A DNA stretch of 64,000 nucleotides, from NCBI GenBank assembly GCA_947628235.1, contig CANQZC010000008.1, positions 1 through 64,000 on the forward strand, given 5' to 3'. The translations under genes and the position numbers were made by a program. Origin of the DNA: an uncultured Bacilli bacterium (lineage in GTDB: Bacteria; Bacillota_I; Bacilli_A; RF39; UBA660). This document shows, one piece after another, positions 1 to 8,456 of the stretch (within the stretch, counting starts at the first letter, position 1; every line of letters starts with the position of its first letter). The notes below the pieces were generated by a model. It was not told where the DNA came from. It made no database searches and saw nothing but the letters and a program-made list of their open reading frames with translations.

Positions 1-2
1 AG

Positions 3-428
3 ACTGTTGTTACAGGAATTGAAATGTTCCGTAAACAATTAGACTATGCTGAATCAGGAGATAATGCCGGAGTATTACTTCGTGGTATTGCTCGTGAAGA
101 AGTTGAACGTGGACAAGTTCTTGCTAAACCTGGAACTGTTACACCTCATACTAAGTTTAAAGCACAAGTTTATGTTTTAAGCAAAGAAGAAGGTGGACGT
201 CATACTCCATTCTTCTCAAATTACCGTCCACAATTCTATTTCAGAACTACTGATGTAACTGGTGTTATCGAGTTACCAGAAGGTGTTGAAATGGTAATGC
301 CTGGAGATAATGTTGAAATGACTGTTGAATTAATTGCTCCAATCGCTATCGAAAACGGAACAAAGTTCTCTATTCGTGAAGGTGGTAGAACAGTTGGTTC
401 TGGTAATATTTCTGAAATTATTAAATAA
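3..428 (+). CDS. tuf: Elongation factor Tu, C-terminal part
   Basis: EF-Tu carries aminoacyl-tRNA to the ribosome as a GTP complex in the cytoplasm. Only the last ~141 residues (domains 2 and 3) lie in the window; the frame is open from base 3 and the start lies upstream. Recognisable EF-Tu blocks are [47 protein letters not shown] and the ending [10 protein letters not shown]. The ATG at 24 is an internal methionine, not a start. An intrinsic terminator follows 16 bases after the stop. The family call is certain; the missing N-terminal GTPase domain is only an edge effect. Confidence 0.98.
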   Translation, partial: TVVTGIEMFRKQLDYAESGDNAGVLLRGIAREEVERGQVLAKPGTVTPHTKFKAQVYVLSKEEGGRHTPFFSNYRPQFYFRTTDVTGVIELPEGVEMVMPGDNVEMTVELIAPIAIENGTKFSIREGGRTVGSGNISEIIK

Positions 429-443
429 GGAATAGAAACCATT

Positions 444-470
444 AGGAAATGAGAAATCATTTCCTTTTTT
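444..470 (+). terminator. Intrinsic terminator of tuf
   Basis: An 8-bp perfect stem (AGGAAATG / CATTTCCT) with a 6-base loop is followed by a T-run. It lies just downstream of the tuf stop codon. Confidence 0.85.
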
Positions 471-494
471 ATGTCAAAATGAATAGGAGACTAT

Positions 495-526
495 AAAAAA
501 GATGCTTTTTGATAAGCATCTTTTTT
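495..526. terminator. Bidirectional terminator between tuf and the convergent FemABX gene
   Basis: The stem AAAAAAGATGC (495-505) pairs with GCATCTTTTTT (516-526). A-tract and T-tract flank the GATGC core, so it can act on both strands. The FemABX stop codon (525-527, minus strand) overlaps its outer arm. Confidence 0.75.
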
Positions 527-1775
527 ATGATTTCTTTTTACTTCTAAAAGGAGCAGTATTTCGATACATCATGTAAAGAGGTCTACTAGTGATATACTCT
601 AAGTCTCCTAAATATTCTACGACATTTGCACCGAAACCTAATTTAAATTCATCTAATCCTTTATACTTTTCTGGATTTTCAGGATCCGCAATGCCTCCTA
701 GATTGAAGACCGCAAAACCTTCTTTCGCATATTTCTCCATCAATTTCCAAATCAATAAATGTTTGGCATTTAATCTCTTATAGGCAGGTTCATATCCATC
801 CATGAGCAAGTAAGCTTCTCTTTTATATTTAATAACCATCGCACAAGCTAGAATAATACCATCTGGATTATGATGAAGAAGGTTAGTAGCGCGTACTAAA
901 TCATTTTTTCGGTCAGCTAATTTATTATCTTCCGCGATTTTTCTAGAAATGGTCTTATTACTTGCCTTTCCTTTGTTTTTAAAAATTTCTTCTGTGACAC
1001 GATTACAAATCATACTTTGATTTTGAAACTCTCTTTGAGCATTTACTAAATATTGTTTTGTATCTAGTAAAGCGAAGTATAAATCTACCATGTTTCGTTT
1101 TTGATAGAGTTCAAAAGCATCTTGAAAATATCGTAATCCACGAGGATATTTATTTTTGGTCATATTATAAAAATAAGATAAATTTTGAACAGTTCCTTTA
1201 TAGATACGAACTCCATTTTTATCACTCATTCGAATTTTTGTACGGAATTCTTTCTTTACTTTTTGAAACATTTGATTAGCGTTTAAATCGAGTTCTAGAA
1301 TAGCTTCAAATCTTGGTTTAAAAGCTTCAAAATAACGATTGTATCCTAAGTGATAATATCCTAGTTTTTTTAAATATTTGAAGGTTTTATCATAGGTAGG
1401 AATGTCTACCTTTTCTTTTGGATTCTGATGTACAATGGATTTTGTAATCATGGGAGAGATTTTAATAGCCATGATGTTTTTCTTTCCTAAAAACTTTTTC
1501 ACTTGTGTCGTAAATGTTTTTACTAAAGCTTCATCCTGATAATCAATTAAAAATCCTCTAGGAGCATACGCATATTGAAATTTTCCCAAAAGTTCTACTA
1601 GGATTAAAGAAGCCGCTACTACATTGCCAGTATCATCTACTAATCCTAAATAAAAAGTATCATAATTTTGTCGATTCATGACCATCGCATATTCTGGTGT
1701 TTGAAAAACAGAAGATACCAAATAATTTTGAGTAAATTCTTGAAACTCTTCATTTGTCAATTCTTTTAGTTTCAT
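525..1775 (-). CDS. FemABX-family peptidyltransferase (peptidoglycan bridge formation)
   Basis: This 416-residue protein resembles FemA/FemB/FemX/MurM enzymes, which add amino acids from aminoacyl-tRNA to the stem peptide of lipid II at the inner face of the membrane. What is seen: the length fits the family, there are two GNAT-like halves, and a long charged helical stretch at about residues 240-300 matches the tRNA-binding helical arm. The C-terminal part has the family-like blocks LLHHNPDGIILACAMVI, YLLMDGYE and FNLGGIADPE. The start has a strong ribosome-binding site (GGAGG, 6 bases upstream). The gene is monocistronic and convergent with tuf. The amino acid it adds cannot be predicted. 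Confidence 0.88.
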   Translation of the reverse strand: MKLKELTNEEFQEFTQNYLVSSVFQTPEYAMVMNRQNYDTFYLGLVDDTGNVVAASLILVELLGKFQYAYAPRGFLIDYQDEALVKTFTTQVKKFLGKKNIMAIKISPMITKSIVHQNPKEKVDIPTYDKTFKYLKKLGYYHLGYNRYFEAFKPRFEAILELDLNANQMFQKVKKEFRTKIRMSDKNGVRIYKGTVQNLSYFYNMTKNKYPRGLRYFQDAFELYQKRNMVDLYFALLDTKQYLVNAQREFQNQSMICNRVTEEIFKNKGKASNKTISRKIAEDNKLADRKNDLVRATNLLHHNPDGIILACAMVIKYKREAYLLMDGYEPAYKRLNAKHLLIWKLMEKYAKEGFAVFNLGGIADPENPEKYKGLDEFKLGFGANVVEYLGDLEYITSRPLYMMYRNTAPFRSKKKS

Positions 1776-1806
1776 AGGATTCCTCCTTTTTTTAAGTCAG
1801 TATAAC

Positions 1807-1815
1807 ATTATATCA
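1807..1815 (-). promoter_or_regulatory. Extended -10 promoter of the FemABX gene
   Basis: On the minus strand TG-A-TATAAT lies about 32 bases upstream of the start codon. No good -35 is seen, as is usual in this window. Confidence 0.65.
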
Positions 1816-1841
1816 CAAAAGCATTTATTTGTCACTATTTG

Positions 1842-1871
1842 AAAAGAGAAAAGGGATTCCTTTTCTCTTTT
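1842..1871 (-). terminator. Terminator of the DUF1540 gene
   Basis: A perfect 13-bp stem (1842-1854 with 1859-1871) and a 4-base loop; on the minus strand it ends in TTTT. The stop codon of the small gene (1870-1872) overlaps the stem. Confidence 0.7.
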
Positions 1872-2025
1872 ATTTTCTAGATTTATAGTTGTAGCACATT
1901 GTTGCTTCTTTGATATCTTCTTTTCCACAGTTACAAACTTTGATTTCGTTTAAATTACAGATTTTATCATCACAATTACAATGTTTACAATCAAAGACTT
2001 CACATTTTATGGTTTGCTTATTCAT
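1870..2025 (-). CDS. DUF1540 cysteine-rich small protein
   Basis: A 51-residue ORF on the minus strand, too short for usual length cut-offs. It starts MNKQTIKCEVFDCKHCNC and has nine cysteines, four of them in CxC or CxxC pairs. The pattern IKC-x4-C then C-x-L-N-E-I-K-V and a final cysteine followed by YNY matches DUF1540, a small domain of Firmicutes thought to bind metal. A good AGGAGG lies 9 bases before the ATG. The protein is probably cytoplasmic because no signal peptide is seen. Its role is unknown. The gene sits alone between the FemABX gene and a divergent membrane protein gene. Confidence 0.8.
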   Translation of the reverse strand: MNKQTIKCEVFDCKHCNCDDKICNLNEIKVCNCGKEDIKEATMCYNYKSRK

Positions 2026-2084
2026 TTTTTCAACCTCCTGTTTTTAGTTTGTAACTGAAAATGATTTTTACACATAAAAAAGTA

Positions 2085-2093
2085 TGATATAAT
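2085..2093 (+). promoter_or_regulatory. Extended -10 promoter of the membrane protein gene at 2119
   Basis: The sequence reads TATG-A-TATAATG (TATAAT at 2088-2093), a perfect extended -10, 25 bases upstream of the start codon. No clear -35 is present. Confidence 0.75.
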
Positions 2094-2118
2094 GTTTTAA
2101 TAGAAGGGAGTGTAAGAA

Positions 2119-2838
2119 ATGGAAAACGAAAAATTAGAAGAAACAAAACAAACAGGGAAAAATAAAATTTTAATGATTCTCACTATTTTCATAATTTTAT
2201 GTATCGTAGGAGTAGGAGTATTCTATTTTATCAAGACTAATGATAAAGAAGAATCTAATACCTCTAACAGTAATCAACAAGAAGAGTCAAAGGCTGTCTC
2301 AGAAGAGTTAGTAAAAGAACTAAAAGAGATGATAGGATATGATGAGGATGAAGAATTTCCACTTCTTCATATGAATTTTATTGGTGTGAATGGGGTAATT
2401 GATGAACTAGACGATCATACAAAACTATCTATTTTGAATCAGGCAACGATGGATTCTAGAAAGTCTCTTCCTCTAGATTATGATGAAATTTGTGTGGATA
2501 TGGATGAATGTCCTGGAATTCCTATCACGGCGATTGAAGAGACGGCTAAAAAATATGGTATTACGAATCCAACAAAACTTTTTGATGATGATCAAGTCTA
2601 TGTAAAGTCTGGTGATTACTACATTTGGTTAGGAAGTGGATATGGTATGTCTTTTTCTATGGAGTCTTCTAACTTCAAGGCAAGTTATCAAGGAGAAGAC
2701 ATTATCGTAGAAGAAGATATCATAACAACCCAATTAGATGAAACAGCAGAACAAAAGAAATACCATATAAGTTATACCTTCAAGAAAGATACTGAGAAAA
2801 ATTATTATTTATATTCTGTGACTAGTAAAGATGCATAA
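2119..2838 (+). CDS. Membrane-anchored protein of unknown function
   Basis: A 239-residue protein with a short charged N-terminus, one hydrophobic segment at about residues 17-39 and an acidic extracellular part. An EES/SN-rich linker follows the membrane segment, and the rest looks like a folded soluble domain. It contains two cysteines close together (CVDMDEC) that might form a disulfide. The RBS is AGAAGGGAG before the ATG. The stop codon sits in the loop of its own terminator. I do not recognise the domain; similar single-span proteins of unknown function are common in this group. Confidence 0.75.
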   Translation: MENEKLEETKQTGKNKILMILTIFIILCIVGVGVFYFIKTNDKEESNTSNSNQQEESKAVSEELVKELKEMIGYDEDEEFPLLHMNFIGVNGVIDELDDHTKLSILNQATMDSRKSLPLDYDEICVDMDECPGIPITAIEETAKKYGITNPTKLFDDDQVYVKSGDYYIWLGSGYGMSFSMESSNFKASYQGEDIIVEEDIITTQLDETAEQKKYHISYTFKKDTEKNYYLYSVTSKDA

Positions 2839-2849
2839 GCATCTTTTTT
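2827..2849 (+). terminator. Terminator enclosing the stop codon of the 2119 gene
   Basis: AAAGATGC (2827-2834) pairs with GCATCTTT (2839-2846) and a T-run follows. The TAA stop (2836-2838) lies in the 4-base loop. Confidence 0.75.
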
Positions 2850-2875
2850 CTTTCATATATTGTAAGGGTGATGAA

Positions 2876-3766
2876 ATGGACAAGATAACAATAGGAATAC
2901 CAAGAGCGTTACCATATTACTATTTAGGAAATTTTTGGAAATATTTTTGGAAGAAATGTGATATAGATGTTGTTTATAGTCCGAATACGAATGAAGAAAT
3001 TTTAACTTTAGGAAAGAATATTTCTCCCACCGAAATGTGTCTTAGTATGAAGATTTATCTTGGACATTTATCTTATTTAGATGGCAAATGTGACTATCTA
3101 TTAGTTCCAAGAATTGATCGATATGATGATCAAAATCAAACTTGTACGAATTTTTTAGCGCTTTATGATTTAGCTGCTCACTATGTAGAAACACCTATTT
3201 TAAATTATAATATAGATTCCCATCAGGATTTATTAGATGGGGTATTAGAACTAGGAAGCCAATTATCAATTCCTAAAATGCAGGTTCTAAAAGCATATGA
3301 ATACGCACTTAAAAAAGATGAGAAATGGAAGAAAATGCGGGCTTTAGAACAACAACGACAATTGCAAGAAGAAGGTAAAAAGGTACTTATCGTTTCTCAT
3401 GCTTATAATATTCATGATACTTTTATTGGTGGTAATATTTTAAAATTGTTAAAGGAGAAAGAGATGAAAGTATTCTTTAGTGATTATTTTGATAGTACGA
3501 AAACTGCTCTTCAAGCTAGGAAGTTATCTAAAAAATTATATTGGAAATATAGTAGGGAAAGCATAGGAGCAATCCCTCTTTGTAAGAAAGTAGATGGCAT
3601 TATTTTTGTATCTACTTTTCCTTGTGGATTAGATTCTTTAGTTCATGAATTAGTGATGAGAAAATTAGAAAAGCCATATTTAAATTTAGTGATAGATGAT
3701 CTTTCCTCTGATACAGGAATAGAAACTAGAATAGAAAGTTTTGTGGACTTACTTGAACAAAGTTAG
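2876..3766 (+). CDS. Acyl-CoA dehydratase activase-related protein (DUF2229 / HgdB-like), first copy
   Basis: A 296-residue protein of the 2-hydroxyglutaryl-CoA dehydratase D-component/DUF2229 family. It begins with the diagnostic block IGIPRALPYY and has several cysteines, including those in SPTEMCLSMK and QTCTNF, typical of Fe-S ligation in this family. The upstream frame is open to 2831, but that would start inside the preceding terminator. The ATG at 2876 has an RBS-like AAGGGTG and starts at the family N-terminus. The gene overlaps the next one, and with the following two forms a cluster. In larger relatives these parts are domains of one ~1400-residue protein. The substrate is unknown. 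Confidence 0.82.
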   Translation: MDKITIGIPRALPYYYLGNFWKYFWKKCDIDVVYSPNTNEEILTLGKNISPTEMCLSMKIYLGHLSYLDGKCDYLLVPRIDRYDDQNQTCTNFLALYDLAAHYVETPILNYNIDSHQDLLDGVLELGSQLSIPKMQVLKAYEYALKKDEKWKKMRALEQQRQLQEEGKKVLIVSHAYNIHDTFIGGNILKLLKEKEMKVFFSDYFDSTKTALQARKLSKKLYWKYSRESIGAIPLCKKVDGIIFVSTFPCGLDSLVHELVMRKLEKPYLNLVIDDLSSDTGIETRIESFVDLLEQS

Positions 3767-4796
3767 TTATCCAAAATTAGGAAGTTATAGTGTGGCAATT
3801 CAATATTTTCTTACACATGTTTTAGAAAATGAAATTCTTCCTCCTAAAGAGATTACTGAACATACGAAAGAATTAGGAAATCAATATAGTCCTGATTTTG
3901 TCTGTACCCCTTTTAAATATACCTTAGGAACGATGTTAGAAGGAATTGAGGAAGGGGCAACTATCTTCTTTCAAATGGGTGGTGGATGTCGATATGGATA
4001 CTATCATGAACTACAGGAACAAATCTTAAAAGATCTAGGATATTCTTGTACGATTATTAATTTGATTAGTGGGGGCAATAGAATTTCTTATCAAGAACTA
4101 AAGTCTTATCCTTTAAAAATTCGTAAGAGAAAACTTCTTTCTAGTTTTTGGACGACGAAAAAGATGGTTCTTTATATGGATAAAATAGATGATTATATTA
4201 GAAAGAATCGGTGTTATGAAAAAGAAAAGGGTTCTTTTGATTATTTAAGAGAACAAATGCTTCAAGAGTTTTCAAAAACGAAAGGATTTTTAGAACTTAG
4301 AAGGACTTATCATAAATATCAAAAACAGTTTTTCAACCTCCCTAGAAAAGAGAAAAAGAAACGAATTCGTGTTGGACTCATTGGCGAACTTTATACATTA
4401 ATGGAACCGAACGCTAATGAAAAGATAGAATCTTTTTTAAATGCGTATGGCTTTGAAGTAAAAAGATATACGAATGTTACTTATCTTCTTTTTCAAAAGA
4501 AACGAAAAGTAAAAAAGTATCTTCGAAAAAAATTAGTAAAATATCGAATGGGTGCTGATGCCTTAGATAATATTTACCATGCCAAAGAACTTTGTGAACA
4601 GGGATATGATGGGATTATTCATATTAAATCTTCTTTTTGTACTCCGGAAATTGGAGCCATGCCGATTCTAGAAAAGATAGCAGGAAAGTATGGAGTTCCT
4701 ATCCTTTTTCTCAGTATGGATTTAAATTCCTCTAATACGGGTTTTTTAACGAGAATGGAAGCGTTTTGTGATATGTTAGAAATGAGGTCACAATGA
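3741..4796 (+). CDS. Acyl-CoA dehydratase activase-related protein (DUF2229 / HgdB-like), second copy
   Basis: A ~351-residue protein of the same D-component family. Seen motifs are SYPKLGSYS near the N-terminus, CTPFKYTLG, and FQMGGGCRYGYYHELQEQIL, which is highly typical of proteins next to CoA-substrate-specific activases. The start is uncertain: the frame opens with TTG at 3741, but TTG at 3753 gives a more typical N-terminus (MNKVSYPKLG). Neither has a clear RBS, so translation is probably coupled to the upstream gene, which it overlaps. It ends in an ATGA overlap with the activase. It likely forms a heterodimer with the first copy, which is inference. Confidence 0.8.
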   Translation: MWTYLNKVSYPKLGSYSVAIQYFLTHVLENEILPPKEITEHTKELGNQYSPDFVCTPFKYTLGTMLEGIEEGATIFFQMGGGCRYGYYHELQEQILKDLGYSCTIINLISGGNRISYQELKSYPLKIRKRKLLSSFWTTKKMVLYMDKIDDYIRKNRCYEKEKGSFDYLREQMLQEFSKTKGFLELRRTYHKYQKQFFNLPRKEKKKRIRVGLIGELYTLMEPNANEKIESFLNAYGFEVKRYTNVTYLLFQKKRKVKKYLRKKLVKYRMGADALDNIYHAKELCEQGYDGIIHIKSSFCTPEIGAMPILEKIAGKYGVPILFLSMDLNSSNTGFLTRMEAFCDMLEMRSQ

Positions 4797-5722
4797 AAGA
4801 ATGTTATTTAGGAGTAGATATTGGTTCTATTTCTACGAAAGCAGTTGTGATAAATAGAAAGTATGAAATTTTATCTTCCTGTTATATCGAGACAAAAGGA
4901 AATCCTATTCAGGCTGTAGAAGAAGCTTTATCCTCTCTTACGATTCCTTCTGGATATGAACTTTGTGGGATAGGAACGACTGGTTCTGCTCGAAAATTAA
5001 TTGGCCTTTTACTAGATGCCTCCATCATCAAAAATGAGATTACAGCGCATGCGATAGGGACATTAACTTTCCATCCTGAAGTGAAGACGATTTTAGAAAT
5101 AGGTGGACAGGATTCTAAAGTAATTCTCCTTCAAAATCATATGATTCGAGACTATGCGATGAATACTTTATGTGCGGCAGGAACGGGTTCTTTTTTATCT
5201 AGTCAAGCGAAACGATTAGGACTAGATGTTACTTCTTTTGGAGAAATTGCTCTAACTAGTACACATCCTACCACGATTGCTGCTAGATGTACTGTTTTTG
5301 CGGAATCAGATTTAGTTCATAAGACCCAACTTGGTTATCCCAAAGAAGATATTGTTGCTGGTCTTTGTAAAGCCGTTGTGTTAAACTATTTAAATAATGT
5401 TTGTAAAGGAAAAAAACTAGAAGAACCGATTATCTTTCAGGGAGGAGTTTCGAAAAATAAAGGGGTAGTTCATTTCTTTCAAGAAGTTTTAGGAAAAGAA
5501 ATTTTAGTAGATCCAAATGGACATTTGATGGGAGCGTTAGGGATGGCCATTTTAGCGAGCCGTCTTCCGAAGGAGAAAACCTATTCCTTAGATTTTCAAA
5601 AACTTTCTTTTCGCACGGTGGGGAAGGAATGTCAAGGATGTTCGAATCGCTGTGAATTAGTCCATATTTATAAAGAAGAAAAATTACTAGATGTTTGGGG
5701 AAGTAAATGTGGAAAATTTTAA
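4793..5722 (+). CDS. BadF/BadG/BcrA/BcrD-type ATPase (CoA-substrate-specific enzyme activase)
   Basis: A 309-residue ASKHA-fold ATPase that, in its family, injects an ATP-activated electron into a dehydratase or reductase partner. The phosphate-binding block YLGVDIGSISTKAVV is at the N-terminus. ILEIGGQDSK follows. The two [4Fe-4S] cysteines expected for the homodimer are in NTLCAAGTGSF and ARCTVFAESD. A C-terminal CQGCSNRC cluster adds possible metal ligands. It overlaps the upstream gene by ATGA, so the three proteins are probably made together. True HgdA/HgdB subunits or CoA-transferases are not in the window. The role is therefore an electron-activation module of unknown substrate. Confidence 0.88.
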   Translation: MKECYLGVDIGSISTKAVVINRKYEILSSCYIETKGNPIQAVEEALSSLTIPSGYELCGIGTTGSARKLIGLLLDASIIKNEITAHAIGTLTFHPEVKTILEIGGQDSKVILLQNHMIRDYAMNTLCAAGTGSFLSSQAKRLGLDVTSFGEIALTSTHPTTIAARCTVFAESDLVHKTQLGYPKEDIVAGLCKAVVLNYLNNVCKGKKLEEPIIFQGGVSKNKGVVHFFQEVLGKEILVDPNGHLMGALGMAILASRLPKEKTYSLDFQKLSFRTVGKECQGCSNRCELVHIYKEEKLLDVWGSKCGKF

Positions 5723-5813
5723 AATAGAAATTCTCTTTTTTCGAAAATTAGAAAATAGGATACTAAAACCTTAAAAACAGTAAGAAATCTTTTGGAATTC
5801 CTAAAAATTCTAT

Positions 5814-5842
5814 TTGACAAAAAATTCATTATAGTGTATAAA
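5814..5842 (+). promoter_or_regulatory. SigmaA promoter of topA
   Basis: TTGACA (5814-5819), a 17-base spacer and TATAAA (5837-5842), with TG just before the -10. This is one of the few full consensus promoters in the window. Confidence 0.8.
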
Positions 5843-5871
5843 TTATAGATAGACAAAAAAGGAAGTGGATT

Positions 5872-7899
5872 ATGCCTAAAAATTTAGTAATTGTCGAGTC
5901 TCCAAGCAAGACGAAACCAATTGAAAAATATTTAGGAGGAGGATATAAAGTTCTCTCTTCAAAAGGTCATGTAAGAGACTTATCAACCAAAGGAAAATAT
6001 GGGTTTGGAGTCGATATTGATCATGACTTTAAACCAGATTATGTTCCTATGAAGGGAAAAACTTCAGTCATTAATGAATTAAAAAAAGAAGTGAAAAAGT
6101 CTGATCATGTCTTTCTTGCAACCGACCCAGACCGCGAAGGAGAAGCTATCTCATGGCATCTTTTTGATACCTTAGGATTAAAAGAAAATGATTATGATCG
6201 TGTTGTTTTTAATGAAATTACCAAAGATGCTGTTGTAAATGCGTTTCAACATACGAGAAAGATTGATAAAAATTTAGTCAACAGTCAAGAGACGAGAAGA
6301 ATTCTTGATCGTATGATAGGATTCCGTCTTAGCAAATTAATTCAATCTAAAACGGATGGTAGTAGTGCGGGAAGAGTTCAGTCTGTTGCCCTCAAATTGA
6401 TTGTTGATAGAGAGCGGGAAATAGAGGCTTTCCAAGCCGAAGAATATTGGACGATTACCGGAATTTTTCCTACTTTTGAAGCCGAGATGTTTCAATATAA
6501 TCATAAAGATATAGAAGTAAAAACAGAAGCAGAAGCAAAAGAAATTTTAGAGAAACTTTCTAATTCTTTTCGTATTGAAAAAGTAGAGAAAAAAGTAAAA
6601 CAAAAACAATCTAAACTTCCTTTTATTACGAGTACTCTTCAACAAGATGCTTCCAATAAATTAGGATTTAATGCGAAGAAAACGATGCAGATAGCGCAAC
6701 GACTATATGAGGGAGTAGAACTAGCGGATGAGACAGTTGGACTTATCTCTTATATGCGTACTGATTCTACTAGATTATCGCAAAGTTTTGTCGAAAGTGC
6801 TTATGCTTTTATCGAAGATAAATATGGAAAAGAATATGTTGGTAGTGTTAAAATTGTAAAGAAAAAAGAGAATGTCCAAGATGCTCATGAAGCCATTCGA
6901 CCAACAAGTATTAAAAGAACACCAGAGTCTGTGAAAGCTTATTTAACGGCCGATGAATTTAAATTATATCGTATGATTTATTATCGTGCTTTAGCGTCTT
7001 TAATGAAGAGTGCGAAAACAGAAAATACGACAGTTATTTTAGATAATAATAATTATCAGTTTAAAGCGACTGGGCAAGTAATTGTCTTTGATGGATATTT
7101 AAAAGTATTCCAAGATTATGAAGATACCGAGGAGAAACCTTTACCACCTTTTGATACTTATCAATCTTCGATTGTGGTTGCGCAGTCTATTGAAAAGAAA
7201 CAACACTTTACTAATCCACCATCTCGTTATACCGAAGCAAAATTAATTAAAGAGATGGAAGAATTGGGAATTGGAAGACCAAGTACTTACGCTACTACGG
7301 TAGATATTTTAAAGAAAAGAAATTATGTTCAGTTAGTCGAAAAGAAATTTGTTCCAACCGAGATTGGAATCGAGATTACTGATAAGTTACAACAATGTTT
7401 TAGTCATTTAATCAATGTGGAATATACCGCTAATATGGAGACCGATTTGGATAAGATTGCCGAAGGAAATATGAATTGGGTCAAAACCCTAAGAGATTTC
7501 TATTCAGAATTTGAACCAGCCGTTCAAAATGCTTTCCATGAGATGCCAAGGAAAGAGGCTGAAAAGACAGGGGAGGATTGTCCAGAATGTGGTAGTCCAC
7601 TAGTTATTCGTAAAGGAAAGTATGGTGCATTTACTGCTTGTAGTAATTATCCTACTTGTAAATATATTAAGACAGAAGAAAGAAAAGTTGTAGAAGTATG
7701 CGACTGTCCAAATTGTGGATCAAAGATTGTAGAAAAGAAAAGTAAAAAGGGAAAAGTTTTCTATGGTTGTAGCAATTATCCAAAATGTAAAACAGCCTAT
7801 TGGGATAAACCAATCGGAGAAAAATGTCCAAATTGTGGGGAAATGTTAACAGAGAAAAAAGGAAAAGTAAAGTGTAGTTCTTGTGACTATGAAAGATAA
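5872..7899 (+). CDS. topA: DNA topoisomerase I (type IA)
   Basis: This 675-residue enzyme relaxes negative supercoils by passing a single strand through a transient nick. The Toprim domain opens with LVIVESPSKTKPIEKYL and includes the acidic FLATDPDREGEAISWHL block. The catalytic tyrosine is Y294 in the ISYMRTDSTR motif. SAGRVQSVALKLIVDRE is also canonical. Three C-terminal four-cysteine zinc ribbons begin near residues 570, 612 and 652; the last is short. Length is normal for Firmicutes. It has its own promoter and a strong terminator. The ATG at 5872 with an upstream AAGGAAGTGG is the natural start. Confidence 0.98.
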   Translation: MPKNLVIVESPSKTKPIEKYLGGGYKVLSSKGHVRDLSTKGKYGFGVDIDHDFKPDYVPMKGKTSVINELKKEVKKSDHVFLATDPDREGEAISWHLFDTLGLKENDYDRVVFNEITKDAVVNAFQHTRKIDKNLVNSQETRRILDRMIGFRLSKLIQSKTDGSSAGRVQSVALKLIVDREREIEAFQAEEYWTITGIFPTFEAEMFQYNHKDIEVKTEAEAKEILEKLSNSFRIEKVEKKVKQKQSKLPFITSTLQQDASNKLGFNAKKTMQIAQRLYEGVELADETVGLISYMRTDSTRLSQSFVESAYAFIEDKYGKEYVGSVKIVKKKENVQDAHEAIRPTSIKRTPESVKAYLTADEFKLYRMIYYRALASLMKSAKTENTTVILDNNNYQFKATGQVIVFDGYLKVFQDYEDTEEKPLPPFDTYQSSIVVAQSIEKKQHFTNPPSRYTEAKLIKEMEELGIGRPSTYATTVDILKKRNYVQLVEKKFVPTEIGIEITDKLQQCFSHLINVEYTANMETDLDKIAEGNMNWVKTLRDFYSEFEPAVQNAFHEMPRKEAEKTGEDCPECGSPLVIRKGKYGAFTACSNYPTCKYIKTEERKVVEVCDCPNCGSKIVEKKSKKGKVFYGCSNYPKCKTAYWDKPIGEKCPNCGEMLTEKKGKVKCSSCDYER

Positions 7900-7920
7900 A
7901 CATTCCCTTGACAAAAAAAG

Positions 7921-7952
7921 ACTCTATTCGGAAGAATAGAGTTGTTTTTTTT
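7921..7952 (+). terminator. Intrinsic terminator of topA
   Basis: ACTCTATTC (7921-7929) pairs with GAATAGAGT (7934-7942) around a GGAA loop, followed by TG and eight T. An A-run precedes the stem. Confidence 0.9.
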
Positions 7953-7959
7953 GCTTGAT

Positions 7960-7970
7960 TATGATACATT
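7960..7970 (+). promoter_or_regulatory. Probable extended -10 promoter of the pilin-like gene
   Basis: TATG-A-TACATT lies 10 bases after the topA terminator T-run. Transcription would begin near 7977, just ahead of the GGTGAT ribosome-binding site. Confidence 0.5.
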
Positions 7971-7986
7971 GTAGATGGTGATAAAG

Positions 7987-8358
7987 ATGGTAAAAAATAG
8001 AAATGAAAAGGGATTTACTTTAGTAGAGTTATTAGCGGTTATTGTTATTTTAGCGTTAATTGCTTTAATTACGGTTCCAATTATCAATGGAACTATTAAT
8101 AGTTCTAAAGAAAGATTAGAGAAAGAACAATATGAAAGAGTAGAACAAGCGGTAAAAACATATACAGCCAAAAATGTATCTGATGATTGTGCTTGTGTTT
8201 CTATCGATGATTTAAAACAAGATGGATATCTAGAAAATGTTGTGATTCGAAATCCAAAAACGGGAGATGCTATCGATGGTATTTATACGATTATTTGGTC
8301 AGAAGAGACAAATCAGTATGAATATCATGGACCATCCTCTGCTTGTAGCTGTTCTTAA
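7987..8358 (+). CDS. Type IV pilin-like / competence pseudopilin-like protein
   Basis: A ~123-residue protein with a class III (prepilin) signal: a short basic leader ending in NEKG, then FTLVELLAVIVILALIALI, with Glu at +5 of the mature protein. Such proteins are cleaved by a prepilin peptidase and assembled into pili or pseudopili, as for ComGC and GspG. The mature part is short and has two cysteine pairs, CACVS and the terminal CSCS, possibly disulfide-bonded. ATG codons at 7975 and 7987 and a GTG at 7978 are possible; GGTGAT correctly spaced before 7987 favours that one. No other pilus genes are nearby, so it is an orphan whose assembly machinery must lie elsewhere. Confidence 0.82.
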   Translation: MVKNRNEKGFTLVELLAVIVILALIALITVPIINGTINSSKERLEKEQYERVEQAVKTYTAKNVSDDCACVSIDDLKQDGYLENVVIRNPKTGDAIDGIYTIIWSEETNQYEYHGPSSACSCS

Positions 8359-8402
8359 GAGTGCGAAAGCACTTTTTCTTTTTTTTCCAATCCTTAGAAA
8401 TA

Positions 8403-8431
8403 TTGACATCCCTTTTAAAATCAACTATAAT
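8403..8431 (+). promoter_or_regulatory. Consensus SigmaA promoter of the aquaporin gene
   Basis: TTGACA (8403-8408), exactly 17 bases, then TATAAT (8426-8431). It rules out the longer upstream reading of the aquaporin frame. Confidence 0.88.
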
Positions 8432-8456
8432 GAAATTGAAAGGAGTATGGAAAGAT

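Noticed and set aside
2831..2875. Upstream start at 2831 for the first dehydratase-activase-related gene
   Set aside because: It begins within the previous gene's terminator and adds a non-family N-terminus; ATG 2876 fits the family and has an RBS.
7908..7913. TTGACA as a -35 box for the pilin-like gene
   Set aside because: No -10 lies 16-19 bases downstream; it is part of the A-rich flank of the topA terminator.
8361..8456. Longer N-terminus for the aquaporin
   Set aside because: It would start upstream of a consensus SigmaA promoter (8403-8431).
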